A stretch of 64,000 bases of DNA, taken from assembly GCA_020860515.1 (NCBI GenBank), contig JAJBUG010000035.1, positions 46,947 to 110,946 on the forward strand, written 5' to 3'. The notes below the pieces were generated by a model that made no database searches, was not told where the DNA came from, and saw only the letters and a program-made list of their open reading frames with translations. Position 1 is the first letter of the stretch. Each line of letters opens with the position of its first letter. Below, in pieces: positions 25,192-32,763 of this stretch. The stretch comes from Bacteroidales bacterium. Its GTDB lineage: Bacteria; Bacteroidota; Bacteroidia; Bacteroidales; Muribaculaceae. Made by a program: the position numbers and the translations under genes.

Positions 25192-27591
25192 ATGAATGCA
25201 ATGAAGGTTATTTTAGTGGCATGGTGCATAATAATCTTTGGCGTGATGAAAGGCCAATGTCAAGATGCGAGAAATATCGAAAATACTATTGCTACAGCCA
25301 AAACCGCACAAAACAACAAAAATTATCAAGTGGCCGATGCACTATTCCATGAAGCGCTTGCCATGGCTGAGGCCCAGGAGGATTATAACACTCAATACAT
25401 AGTCTTGACTAATCTGATTACCTTAAATATACTTCAAGGAAAGGATGAGGAGGCGTATTCTATAATCGAAAAGCGAAACATAATATCTCAAAAATTTGAT
25501 GACATTGACACTAAGGAAGAATTTTATGAATCCTTACCAATGGCTTTCATTAGAGCAATTTCAGGTTCGGAGGAAACTATCGAAGAAGATTTATCCCGAA
25601 TAAAGAGATTAACCGAAAGGCTGGGCACTGACGATGCCTATGCTACTTATTATTCATTAGCTGCCTCAATATATCACAAACACAAAGAATGGAATAAATC
25701 GATTTACAATTATAACAAATTTTTAGAGTATATCGACAACGGGCTTGCTAAAAAACCATCGGCTTTGATTAGCGACTTAGACTTGTTGGCTTATGCCTAC
25801 TTTAAAATAAAAGATTTTGAAAATTCCTATAAAACATATGATCGGCAACTCAATTTGATAGAAACTACCAAAGGGCGTCACAATTATGAATACGTCTGGG
25901 GCAAAGAGAGGCAGGCTCATTTATTGGCCTTTATGGGCCGCATAGATGATGGCGCTAAGCTTTATGAAGAATCTTGGAACCTTTTGCGCGATGTGGTAAG
26001 CCGTGAGCTAAATATGATAAAATCATCAGAGAGAGGCAAATATTGGGACAATGTAAAGAAAATGGTATGGGATATGACATCCTACTGCTTGGCCGGAAAT
26101 CAATTTCAAAATTCGATGACAAAAGCCTCGTACGAGGCGTTGATGTTTGGCAAAGGCTTTCTATTATCAGCCGAGCAGTCGATAGGAGATCGTGTGCGCA
26201 AAGTTGGCGACCCAGAGCTGAGTGTCTCTTATGCACAGATGTTAGAGCAGAACGCTCATATCGAGGATTTGTTGCATCTTAATCAGATAAAAGATTTGAC
26301 AGTAGCCTATGCTAATCTGGATTCCATAGACCGATTTATTACCAAAGAATTAAGCAAGCATGATTTTGCCCCATTGGTGCCAAATACTAAATATGAAGAT
26401 ATCAGAGGAGCCTTAGCACCAACCGAGGCTTTGGTGGATTTCACTGATTTCTTGGGGAGTGACAAGACAAATCATTATTATGCGGCCTTTATCGTTAAGC
26501 CAGGGATGGAATTTCCTAAGTTGGTACTTTCTTTCAAGCAAGCTGCCCTGGATTCGCTAATAGAGCTTGCAAATGGAAATTACGCCCGGCTCAACGATGG
26601 TGAACTGTCTCAGCGAGTGATTGACATAGTGTGGAAGCCCCCCAGCAATGAATTTCAAGATGTAAGCACAGTGTATTTTGTGCCTTCAGGCATTCTCCAC
26701 CAAATTCCAATTGAGAATATGGCAACTATTGATGGACGAGCACTCGACGAGATATGCAACATAGTGCGTTTGTCATCTTCAAGGGTAGTAATCGGGTATA
26801 AGGAAAAGAATTGCAAGCCTATAGCCTCGGCTATGCTTTATGGTGACTTAAACTATGATATTGAGCCTGAGATAATGGCTCTCAATGCCAAGAAAACCTC
26901 ATTAAGTCCGCTATTTTCCATGCGAGGCACCGAGGATACTCTACGAGGTGACAGTATTTTCCATAATTTGGCCATGAGTGCACAGGAGATCAAGGAAATA
27001 GAAAAGTCGTTAAAGGCCTCAGGAGTAGATGTGAAGAGCCTACAAAAAGACGATGGCACAGAGGAGTCGTTCATGGCCCTAAGTGGCCATAGCCCCGACC
27101 TATTACTGATGTCAACTCATGGATTTTACTTTTCTCCAAATAATGTGCCTGCGTGGTCGTCGCTCAACGGTTACGACAATACAATGCATCTCTCTGGCTT
27201 GGTAATGGCTGGGGGCAATGCTGAATGGCTTGGCCGCGAAGTGCCCGAGAATGTATGCGGAGGTCTGCTTACCTCGGCTGACATCGCCCAAGTGGACCTT
27301 GCAAACACGCAATTGGTGGTGTTGTCGGCTTGCCAGACTGGCTTGGGCAAAACTACCAACGAGGGAGTTTATGGCTTGCAACGTGCATTCAAAAAGGCGG
27401 GCGCTCAGACCTTGGTAATGAGCTTATGGCCAGTGAGCGATTTGGCCACAAAGGATTTTATGGTAGAATTTCACCGCCAGCTTTCTAAGTGTGATTGGGA
27501 CAAGCGCGAGGCTTTCCGCAATGCTCGTAATAAAATGCGCCATCAATACGATGATCCGTTCTATTGGGCTGGATTTGTGATGTTGGATTGA
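25192..27591 (+). CDS. Secreted TPR-CHAT protein (caspase-like peptidase domain)
   Basis: About 799 residues from the ATG at 25192, which gives a signal peptide ending GQCQ; an upstream TTG at 25162 would overlap the previous gene. Residues ~25-330 are TPR-like helices (NNKNYQVADALFHEALAMAE; AYFKIKDFENSYKTYDRQ). Residues ~480-799 form a CHAT domain with catalytic His643 (LLMSTHGFYF) and Cys714 (VVLSACQTGLG), followed by the conserved EGVYGLQRAFKKAGAQTLVM and SLWPVSD blocks. The dyad is intact. It is the last gene of the metacaspase-sigma-anti-sigma operon. CHAT proteases such as TPR-CHAT (Craspase) cleave specific partners when activated; an exported form next to a sigma pathway suggests an envelope target. 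Confidence 0.85.
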   Translation: MNAMKVILVAWCIIIFGVMKGQCQDARNIENTIATAKTAQNNKNYQVADALFHEALAMAEAQEDYNTQYIVLTNLITLNILQGKDEEAYSIIEKRNIISQKFDDIDTKEEFYESLPMAFIRAISGSEETIEEDLSRIKRLTERLGTDDAYATYYSLAASIYHKHKEWNKSIYNYNKFLEYIDNGLAKKPSALISDLDLLAYAYFKIKDFENSYKTYDRQLNLIETTKGRHNYEYVWGKERQAHLLAFMGRIDDGAKLYEESWNLLRDVVSRELNMIKSSERGKYWDNVKKMVWDMTSYCLAGNQFQNSMTKASYEALMFGKGFLLSAEQSIGDRVRKVGDPELSVSYAQMLEQNAHIEDLLHLNQIKDLTVAYANLDSIDRFITKELSKHDFAPLVPNTKYEDIRGALAPTEALVDFTDFLGSDKTNHYYAAFIVKPGMEFPKLVLSFKQAALDSLIELANGNYARLNDGELSQRVIDIVWKPPSNEFQDVSTVYFVPSGILHQIPIENMATIDGRALDEICNIVRLSSSRVVIGYKEKNCKPIASAMLYGDLNYDIEPEIMALNAKKTSLSPLFSMRGTEDTLRGDSIFHNLAMSAQEIKEIEKSLKASGVDVKSLQKDDGTEESFMALSGHSPDLLLMSTHGFYFSPNNVPAWSSLNGYDNTMHLSGLVMAGGNAEWLGREVPENVCGGLLTSADIAQVDLANTQLVVLSACQTGLGKTTNEGVYGLQRAFKKAGAQTLVMSLWPVSDLATKDFMVEFHRQLSKCDWDKREAFRNARNKMRHQYDDPFYWAGFVMLD

Positions 27592-27604
27592 TCCTTTTCC
27601 AAAT

Positions 27605-27645
27605 GGTTACTTTTCCTCTTATTCTCCCATTAATAGGAAAACAAC
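27605..27645 (+). promoter_or_regulatory. Cluster motif site B (putative ECF promoter)
   Basis: GGTTAC (27605-27610), 17 bp, CATTAAT (27628-27634), 3 bp, then AAACAACCA with the same layout as sites A, C and D. It lies 14 bp after the CHAT gene stop and before RNA copy 2. Confidence 0.55.
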
Positions 27646-27717
27646 CATTGGAAGTTATACTCGACACGAATTTGCATTTGCAAAAATGAATTATTAACAG
27701 ATAAAATCACAAAAAAT

Positions 27718-27748
27718 TTTGTCAATTTGGAAAATAGTTGTAAATTTG
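27718..27748 (+). promoter_or_regulatory. Promoter of structured RNA copy 2
   Basis: TTTG (27718-27721), 19 bp, TAAATTTG (27741-27748), identical in layout to the promoter of copy 1. The predicted start is near 27755. Confidence 0.65.
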
Positions 27749-27754
27749 CCAGTA

Positions 27755-28055
27755 AAATCTCCACTTTGGTCAACAGAAAGCCAAAAGTGGAGTACTAAAA
27801 TAGAAAAAAGGCGTTTACTACGTTTTGTTTTTGACGATTCGAAACTTCGCAACTTTCTGACTCCTGTCAAAATCAAGGCAACGGTAGATGCCCTGCCGAT
27901 ATATTAAAGCTATTGGCTGGAGTCCCAGTGATGGGACTCCTAACCGATATACATATCTGGCGTGGGTCTCTGCGTTGCTCGTCCTGACAGGAGTGGGCAA
28001 TGCGAAGGCCTCGAATCGCGGGACGAGCAACAGTAACAGCGACCCGCGCTTTTTG
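27755..28055 (+). ncRNA. Structured ~300-nt RNA, copy 2 (leader of the LysM operon)
   Basis: A 5' hairpin CTCCACTTTGG/CCAAAAGTGGAG (27759-27792) leads to a conserved AAAAGGCGTTTACT block. CGATTCG (27835-27841), TTCGCA (27846-27851) and ACTCCTGTCA (27860-27869) match TGACAGGAGT (27985-27994), TGCGAA (28001-28006) and CGAATCG (28012-28018). A 9-bp hairpin GGAGTCCCA/TGGGACTCC (27919-27940) replaces the unrelated-sequence hairpin of copy 1. The outer stems GCGTGGGTC/GACCCGCGC and GTTGCTCGTCC/GGACGAGCAAC end in TTTTT at 28050. A reading frame crossing it into the LysM gene is judged accidental; that gene starts at 28107. Confidence 0.75.
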
Positions 28056-28106
28056 TGTCTTTTTACATTGCCGCAGGGGTGGCCGGCAACATTGAAGAAA
28101 CTCAAC

Positions 28107-28919
28107 ATGAAATTTGCCGCTTTTATAACCACCATCTTTTTTGGATTTTCAATGGTTTTGGCAGAGGAGGCTGAAATCATAATGCGCGACGGCTCTATTT
28201 TCAAGGCTGAAATCACTCAATATAATCCCCAAGGCATTATGTTTAAGGAAAAAGGCAGAAGTGGCCTCTTTTCTAAATTACAAAAGGAAGCCGTATCATT
28301 GCCTTTGGATGACATTTATATGATCACCACAAAGTCGCAGGGCTCACGCGTGGTAAATAAAGATGGCAAACTGGTGAATTGTGATGTAATGGACGATTCG
28401 GAGGCCGAGGAAAGCATCTATTTGGTACATGGTGGCAAATTGATGGGTGACATTGTGTCAATCGGAGCAGAGGATATTGTATATAAATACACGAAATCCA
28501 CCCAAAAAGAGCTTAAAAAATACAAAAAAGAATCCCAAAAGGATAGGAGTAAAGTAGATCCTAAAAAGGAAGCTGCCTATTACTATCTTTATGCAAATAT
28601 CCCTATCTCACGCGACGAAGTGTTCATGATTTATCATGAAAAAACAAAGGTCAGTGAGATTATCACATCACTTGCCGATGTAGAGGAAGATATTCCGCAG
28701 ATTGTGGTGGAAGAACCTAAGGAAGAGGAAGCAGCCGAACCAGTGCAGGAACTAAAATTCCATCGTGTAACAAAAGGTCAAACTTTGTCCATGATTGCAT
28801 CTCGCTATGGGGTAACCCCTGAGGAAATCATAGAATGGAACGATCTGAATCCAAAAATCAACATTAATGGATATCTAACCCCTGACTTACAGCTGGCCAT
28901 TTATATTACTGTGGAATAA
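28107..28919 (+). CDS. Secreted LysM-domain protein, paralogue 1
   Basis: 270 residues from the ATG at 28107: signal peptide MKFAAFITTIFFGFSMVLA, then two related beta-rich modules (AEIIMRDGSIFKAEITQYNP ... DIYMI; SIYLVHGGKLMGDIVSIGAE ... EVFMIYHEK) of a kind common in Bacteroidota exported proteins, a Glu-rich linker (VEEPKEEEAAEP) and a C-terminal LysM (HRVTKGQTLSMIASRYGVTP EEIIEWNDLNP). It should bind peptidoglycan in the periplasm. The protein at 30734-31621 is a paralogue with the same architecture. The gene leads a run of closely spaced genes to 32572 and is preceded by RNA copy 2. Confidence 0.75.
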   Translation: MKFAAFITTIFFGFSMVLAEEAEIIMRDGSIFKAEITQYNPQGIMFKEKGRSGLFSKLQKEAVSLPLDDIYMITTKSQGSRVVNKDGKLVNCDVMDDSEAEESIYLVHGGKLMGDIVSIGAEDIVYKYTKSTQKELKKYKKESQKDRSKVDPKKEAAYYYLYANIPISRDEVFMIYHEKTKVSEIITSLADVEEDIPQIVVEEPKEEEAAEPVQELKFHRVTKGQTLSMIASRYGVTPEEIIEWNDLNPKININGYLTPDLQLAIYITVE

Positions 28920-28940
28920 ATCTCAAACAACACTCCTGAA

Positions 28941-29828
28941 ATGAAAAAATTAGGGTATATTCTACTCCTTATTATTGGAGCGGTATCGATGCTAACATCA
29001 TGCAAAAACACAGGCAAAAGTGATTTGATGAGGCTTATCGAGGAGCGTGACTCCCTGCGCTTGGTAGCTGAAATTCAGAATCAACGGTACCTCAATATCG
29101 AGAAGGCCGTAAATATGATGAATGCAACCATGGACTCAATAGCCCAAGAGGAGAACATGATTTTCGTGAATGTCGATGGAAAGGATGGTGTACCAATCAC
29201 TCGCCAAGATGCGTTGAGCAATCTCCAACGATATGAAGAAATGATGAAGCGTCAGCATCAGAAAATTGAAGAATTGCAAGAAGAACTAAAACGCAATGTT
29301 TTTAATAAGGAGGCGCAAGAACTGATTGAGAATCTGCAATCACAAATAGCTATAAAAGATCGACAGATCACCGAGCTGCGTCAAGAGTTAGAAAAGAAAG
29401 ATGCCAATATAGCCCAACTGCGTGAACAAGTGCGCACTCAGACTATCCGCATCAATCAACAGACAGAAACAATAACCCAACTCGACAAAAAGAACCAAGC
29501 CCAGAGCAAAGCGCTACAAACCCAGAGCGAGATGCTAAATACAGGATATGTTGCACTTAGCACTAAGGATGACCTTAAACGCAAAGGCATCCTCGACAAG
29601 AAGGGCAAATTGGTGGTGTCAAGTATGCTCGACAAAAACAAATTCCAAAAGGTGGATATTCGCACTTGGAAAGAAGTAACATTCTCAGCCAAAAAGGTGA
29701 AAATCCTCACTAATATGCCCGAAGGGTCCTATTCCCTGTTCAAGAGCGGCAATAATTTCCAACTGATTATAAACAATCCCAGTGATTTCTGGCGAGTGTC
29801 AAATTATCTTGTAATCCAAACAGATTAA
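28941..29828 (+). CDS. Coiled-coil lipoprotein
   Basis: A 295-residue lipoprotein (Cys21, MLTSC). Residues ~25-200 are charged heptads forming a long coiled coil (RLIEERDSLRLVAEIQNQRY; KIEELQEELKRN; DRQITELRQELEKKDANIAQ). A compact C-terminal domain follows (VALSTKDDLKRKGILDKKGK ... WRVSNYLVIQTD). Similar coiled-coil lipoproteins with this tail are widespread and uncharacterised in Bacteroidota. It lies 21 bp after the first LysM gene and 3 bp before the next gene, so all three are co-transcribed. A structural or spacing role in the periplasm is a guess. Confidence 0.65.
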   Translation: MKKLGYILLLIIGAVSMLTSCKNTGKSDLMRLIEERDSLRLVAEIQNQRYLNIEKAVNMMNATMDSIAQEENMIFVNVDGKDGVPITRQDALSNLQRYEEMMKRQHQKIEELQEELKRNVFNKEAQELIENLQSQIAIKDRQITELRQELEKKDANIAQLREQVRTQTIRINQQTETITQLDKKNQAQSKALQTQSEMLNTGYVALSTKDDLKRKGILDKKGKLVVSSMLDKNKFQKVDIRTWKEVTFSAKKVKILTNMPEGSYSLFKSGNNFQLIINNPSDFWRVSNYLVIQTD

Positions 29829-29831
29829 ACC

Positions 29832-30716
29832 ATGAAGAAATTACTCTCCATCCTTACAATCCTAATGATTGCATGTACATTGGGAGCTTATGCTCATTGT
29901 GCTGCAAAAGAAGTGATACACATGGTGGACCGAGGCGAGGATCTGAACTCAATTGCCGAGCTCTATTGCACCACTCCCGCAGCAATCAGCAAGGCCAACT
30001 ATGATCTTACTGAGATTTATTGCGGCATGGAGCTCGTAATCCCAATTACGGCCTCAGACTATGATTTGCAGCTAAATCAGGCCTATCATAGCAACTCGCT
30101 TTATTCAGAAGCAGAATATGCATACAAATGTGGCGACTACAAGCAGGCAGTAAAGCTATATGATCAGATAATAAAGGGTGGTTCTCCACTATTATTGGCC
30201 TATTATAAGCGTGGCATGGCCCAATACCAACGTGACAAATTAGGGCCAGCTTACGAAGATTTTAGTTATGTAGCAAGCCATGATACTGAATACAATTTCC
30301 CGGATGCTGAAAGCTATTGTGAACAGATTTATGAGATACAGCAACAGCGTTCGCAGGAGAATGCCCAATTCTGGGGCGCTTTGGTGCAAACAGTGGCTGT
30401 GGCTGGCTTGTCAGCCTATGAAATGTCACAACAAAGCAAGCAACAATCCACGAGATCATCATCGTCATCATCGTCATCCTCTTCAGGTGGATTTTCTTAT
30501 AGTTCTTATGATTCATCATCGTCTTCATCTAATAATTCTTCTACTACAAAATCCCAGTCTAAATGCGGACTATGTGGAGGTAAAGGATTTACAGTAGAGT
30601 CTGTTATAAGTTTTGGGTTGGCCGAAAAGGAATATTGCAGTGAATGCGGCAAGACTATGATGTCGAATCACTACCATAAGAAATGCACTCAATGTGGTGG
30701 TAACGGCTATAGATAA
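29832..30716 (+). CDS. Exported LysM-TPR protein with C-terminal DnaJ-type zinc ribbon
   Basis: 294 residues: a signal peptide (MKKLLSILTILMIACTLGAYA), a LysM (HMVDRGEDLNSIAELYCTTP AAISKANYDL), two TPR-like units (~95-150, AEYAYKCGDYKQAVKLYDQI), a low-complexity Ser tract (~205-240) and a C-terminal Cys cluster CGLCGGKGF ... CSECGK ... CTQCGGNGYR, the CxxCxGxG pattern of DnaJ/HSP40 zinc fingers. Such a zinc ribbon at the end of an exported protein is unusual because it is normally cytosolic. A second protein in the cluster (35524-36189) repeats the Ser tract plus zinc-ribbon design. Role unknown; possibly a redox- or metal-sensitive contact site for unfolded proteins. Confidence 0.7.
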   Translation: MKKLLSILTILMIACTLGAYAHCAAKEVIHMVDRGEDLNSIAELYCTTPAAISKANYDLTEIYCGMELVIPITASDYDLQLNQAYHSNSLYSEAEYAYKCGDYKQAVKLYDQIIKGGSPLLLAYYKRGMAQYQRDKLGPAYEDFSYVASHDTEYNFPDAESYCEQIYEIQQQRSQENAQFWGALVQTVAVAGLSAYEMSQQSKQQSTRSSSSSSSSSSGGFSYSSYDSSSSSSNNSSTTKSQSKCGLCGGKGFTVESVISFGLAEKEYCSECGKTMMSNHYHKKCTQCGGNGYR

Positions 30717-30733
30717 TTCTAAATACAATCTAT

Positions 30734-31621
30734 ATGAGACTGATAGCAATTTTATTGACCTTATGCCTTTCACTTGGTTTGATGCAAGCCGAGGAGTCAA
30801 CAATCATCACACGTGATGGCAACAAATACAAATATGAAATTACACAGTATGGGGTGGATTTCATTAAGTATAAGTTAAGAAAGCGTGAAATGAATCTGAA
30901 TTACACAGATATTTATATGATTTACAATAAGAATCAGAATGCTCGATTTGTAAATCAAGAAGGTATTCTGGAACCTGGTGATTATTTATGGGAAGATGGC
31001 AATTGCGAGAAGATATATCTTGTAAACGGTGGTGTACTTTCTGGAAAAGTAGCAGCCATACGCACCGATGGCATTACATTCACCTTTACTAAGGTGGGTC
31101 GCAAAATATTAAAGAAGTTCGGAAAGAACCTGATGAAAGTGCCACGTGGGAATTGGCCTAAAAATTCCTATTTGGTAAAATATGCTTATGAGGGGGATAT
31201 CCCTCATACGCTAAAGCGTGAGGAGGTGTTCATGATTGAATACAAGGGTGGTGTTACAGAAATTATCACTCCTTTGCCACCCGTAGGCAGTAAAGCCAAT
31301 ACTGGAAACGATGACCTGGATTTGACATCGGTTGTCTCAGAAGAGCTCACACCCCAAAATCAAGACCAAGGAGCGACTCAATTGTTTAATCAGGCATTCA
31401 TAGCTGAAAATGATGATGAATCAGAAGAAAATTCTGAGCCTCTACAACAGCTCAAATTCCATCAAGTAACTAAAGGCGAGACCTTAGCATCAATAGCAGA
31501 GCGATATGGTGTTACCACACAAGAAATTATCGAGTGGAATGACCTTCCAACTAATCTTAAGCCCAAAGCAATATTGCCTGAGGATACCCTATTGGCAATT
31601 TATGTTTTGGTGATTCAATGA
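30734..31621 (+). CDS. Secreted LysM-domain protein, paralogue 2
   Basis: 295 residues with a signal peptide ending LMQAEE, two beta modules parallel to those of the 28107 protein (STIITRDGNKYKYEITQYGV ... DIYMIYNKNQ; IYLVNGGVLSGKVAAIRTDG ... EVFMIEYKGG), an acidic linker and a C-terminal LysM (HQVTKGETLASIAERYGVTT QEIIEWNDL). Duplication of the 28107 gene is the simplest origin. It lies 17 bp after the zinc-ribbon gene, so probably in the same operon. Peptidoglycan binding is expected from the LysM; the function of the repeated beta module is unknown. Confidence 0.72.
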   Translation: MRLIAILLTLCLSLGLMQAEESTIITRDGNKYKYEITQYGVDFIKYKLRKREMNLNYTDIYMIYNKNQNARFVNQEGILEPGDYLWEDGNCEKIYLVNGGVLSGKVAAIRTDGITFTFTKVGRKILKKFGKNLMKVPRGNWPKNSYLVKYAYEGDIPHTLKREEVFMIEYKGGVTEIITPLPPVGSKANTGNDDLDLTSVVSEELTPQNQDQGATQLFNQAFIAENDDESEENSEPLQQLKFHQVTKGETLASIAERYGVTTQEIIEWNDLPTNLKPKAILPEDTLLAIYVLVIQ

Positions 31622-31678
31622 GACCTTGCAAATAGTCGGTTAATCCGAACTAATGTACAATAACTAAATTTTTTCAAT

Positions 31679-32572
31679 ATGAAATCTATAAGCAGAATCC
31701 TGTTGACGGTAATGGCCATTTGTGCAGTACAAGTAGCATTAGCCGACACTTATATCGTTGATCGTGGCGACACCTTGGAAACGATAGCTCAGAAATTCGG
31801 TGTGACTCAGCAGCAAATCATCGACCTCAACCCCGATGCTGCCAGCTTCATCTATGTTGGCATGGAGCTCCAGATACCGGCCTCATCAGCCAACCCAGCA
31901 AATACAGCCAACCCAGTTTCTGCTAATACTACTGTAACCTATAATGCTCCTTCAAATCAGTTCCAGCAAAATGCTGTGAAGGTTGAATCAGAATCATCTG
32001 CTAATGACAACTCAGAACAGAAATGGGGCTGTTTCATACAGATGGGGTTAGGATTTATTAAGAATAAATCAGTCTCTGATAAGTCGACTTATTCCAGTGC
32101 GCGTATGGATGTAACCTCGTTTGCTGCGACAATCAATGGATTCTATGACTTCTATCAAGGAGCAAAAGCTTTCGTAGGCTTGGGATATAGAAGTAGCGAT
32201 TCCTATGCATATGAAAGTGAAATAGGTTCACATTCTTCTTTGGAGCAAAATAATCACTTTTTGACCGTTCCTTTGGGATTAGGTTATACATTTGGCTCTT
32301 TTTCAAAAATTGGCCTTACCCCAATTGCAGCCTTTGATTTCAATATTGGATTAAAGTCGAAGATTAAAGGTAAGCAAAATGGTTCTGACGTATCGATGCC
32401 AAAGCCAAAGACTCCTAAAACTTGTGTTGACTTTCAATTGGGCGCACATATTCATCTTTGGGGTTTTGGCATTTTTGGAAGCTACCATTTCCCAGTGAAC
32501 AAAAAGCAAAAGGGATATTTTGGTGAAGACGGCTACTTCGAAGTGGGTATCTCCGGATGGCTGAATTTGTAA
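31679..32572 (+). CDS. LysM protein with C-terminal outer membrane beta-barrel
   Basis: 297 residues: signal peptide ending VALA, an N-terminal LysM (YIVDRGDTLETIAQKFGVTQ QQIIDLNPDA, ~22-70), an Asn/Ala/Pro-rich linker, then a ~180-residue domain with alternating hydrophobic strands (GCFIQMGLGFIKN ... FVGLGYRSS ... LTVPLGLGYTFG ... YFEVGISGWLNL) ending in an aromatic-x-hydrophobic pattern typical of small outer membrane barrels. It would tie peptidoglycan to the outer membrane, as OmpA-like proteins do by other means. It is the last gene of the LysM run; the gap before it is 57 bp. Confidence 0.75.
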   Translation: MKSISRILLTVMAICAVQVALADTYIVDRGDTLETIAQKFGVTQQQIIDLNPDAASFIYVGMELQIPASSANPANTANPVSANTTVTYNAPSNQFQQNAVKVESESSANDNSEQKWGCFIQMGLGFIKNKSVSDKSTYSSARMDVTSFAATINGFYDFYQGAKAFVGLGYRSSDSYAYESEIGSHSSLEQNNHFLTVPLGLGYTFGSFSKIGLTPIAAFDFNIGLKSKIKGKQNGSDVSMPKPKTPKTCVDFQLGAHIHLWGFGIFGSYHFPVNKKQKGYFGEDGYFEVGISGWLNL

Positions 32573-32617
32573 ATTACCACCTATTCCTCTAAATTTTCTA
32601 ATTATTCTGATTTGATT

Positions 32618-32659
32618 GGTTACTTTTAAGCCATCAGCACCATTAATAACAAACAATAA
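32618..32659 (+). promoter_or_regulatory. Cluster motif site C (putative ECF promoter)
   Basis: GGTTAC (32618-32623), 17 bp, CATTAAT (32641-32647), 3 bp, AAACAATAA. The downstream LRR lipoprotein starts about 105 bp later. Confidence 0.55.
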
Positions 32660-32763
32660 GTCTGAATACAAAACATAAGCCTATCATGACACTAAAAATT
32701 CAAATACAACTTTGGATTACAATGTCAAAACAGTAATGTATAATCAATAAAAAACTCAAAATT

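Noticed and set aside
27888..28106. N-terminal extension of the first LysM protein into RNA copy 2
   Set aside because: The ATG at 28107 is followed by a normal signal peptide, and the extension would bury it behind ~70 residues encoded by RNA stems and a terminator.
30262..30597. Frames rich in Met/Thr or His over the Ser tract of the zinc-ribbon protein
   Set aside because: They are by-products of the repetitive Ser codons; the LysM-TPR-zinc ribbon frame is clearly the coding one.
31628..31675. A fifth copy of the GGTTAY/CATTAAT motif before the LysM-barrel gene
   Set aside because: CGGTTAATCC and CTAATGTACAATAA resemble parts of the motif, but the spacing is too short and CATTAAT is not matched.
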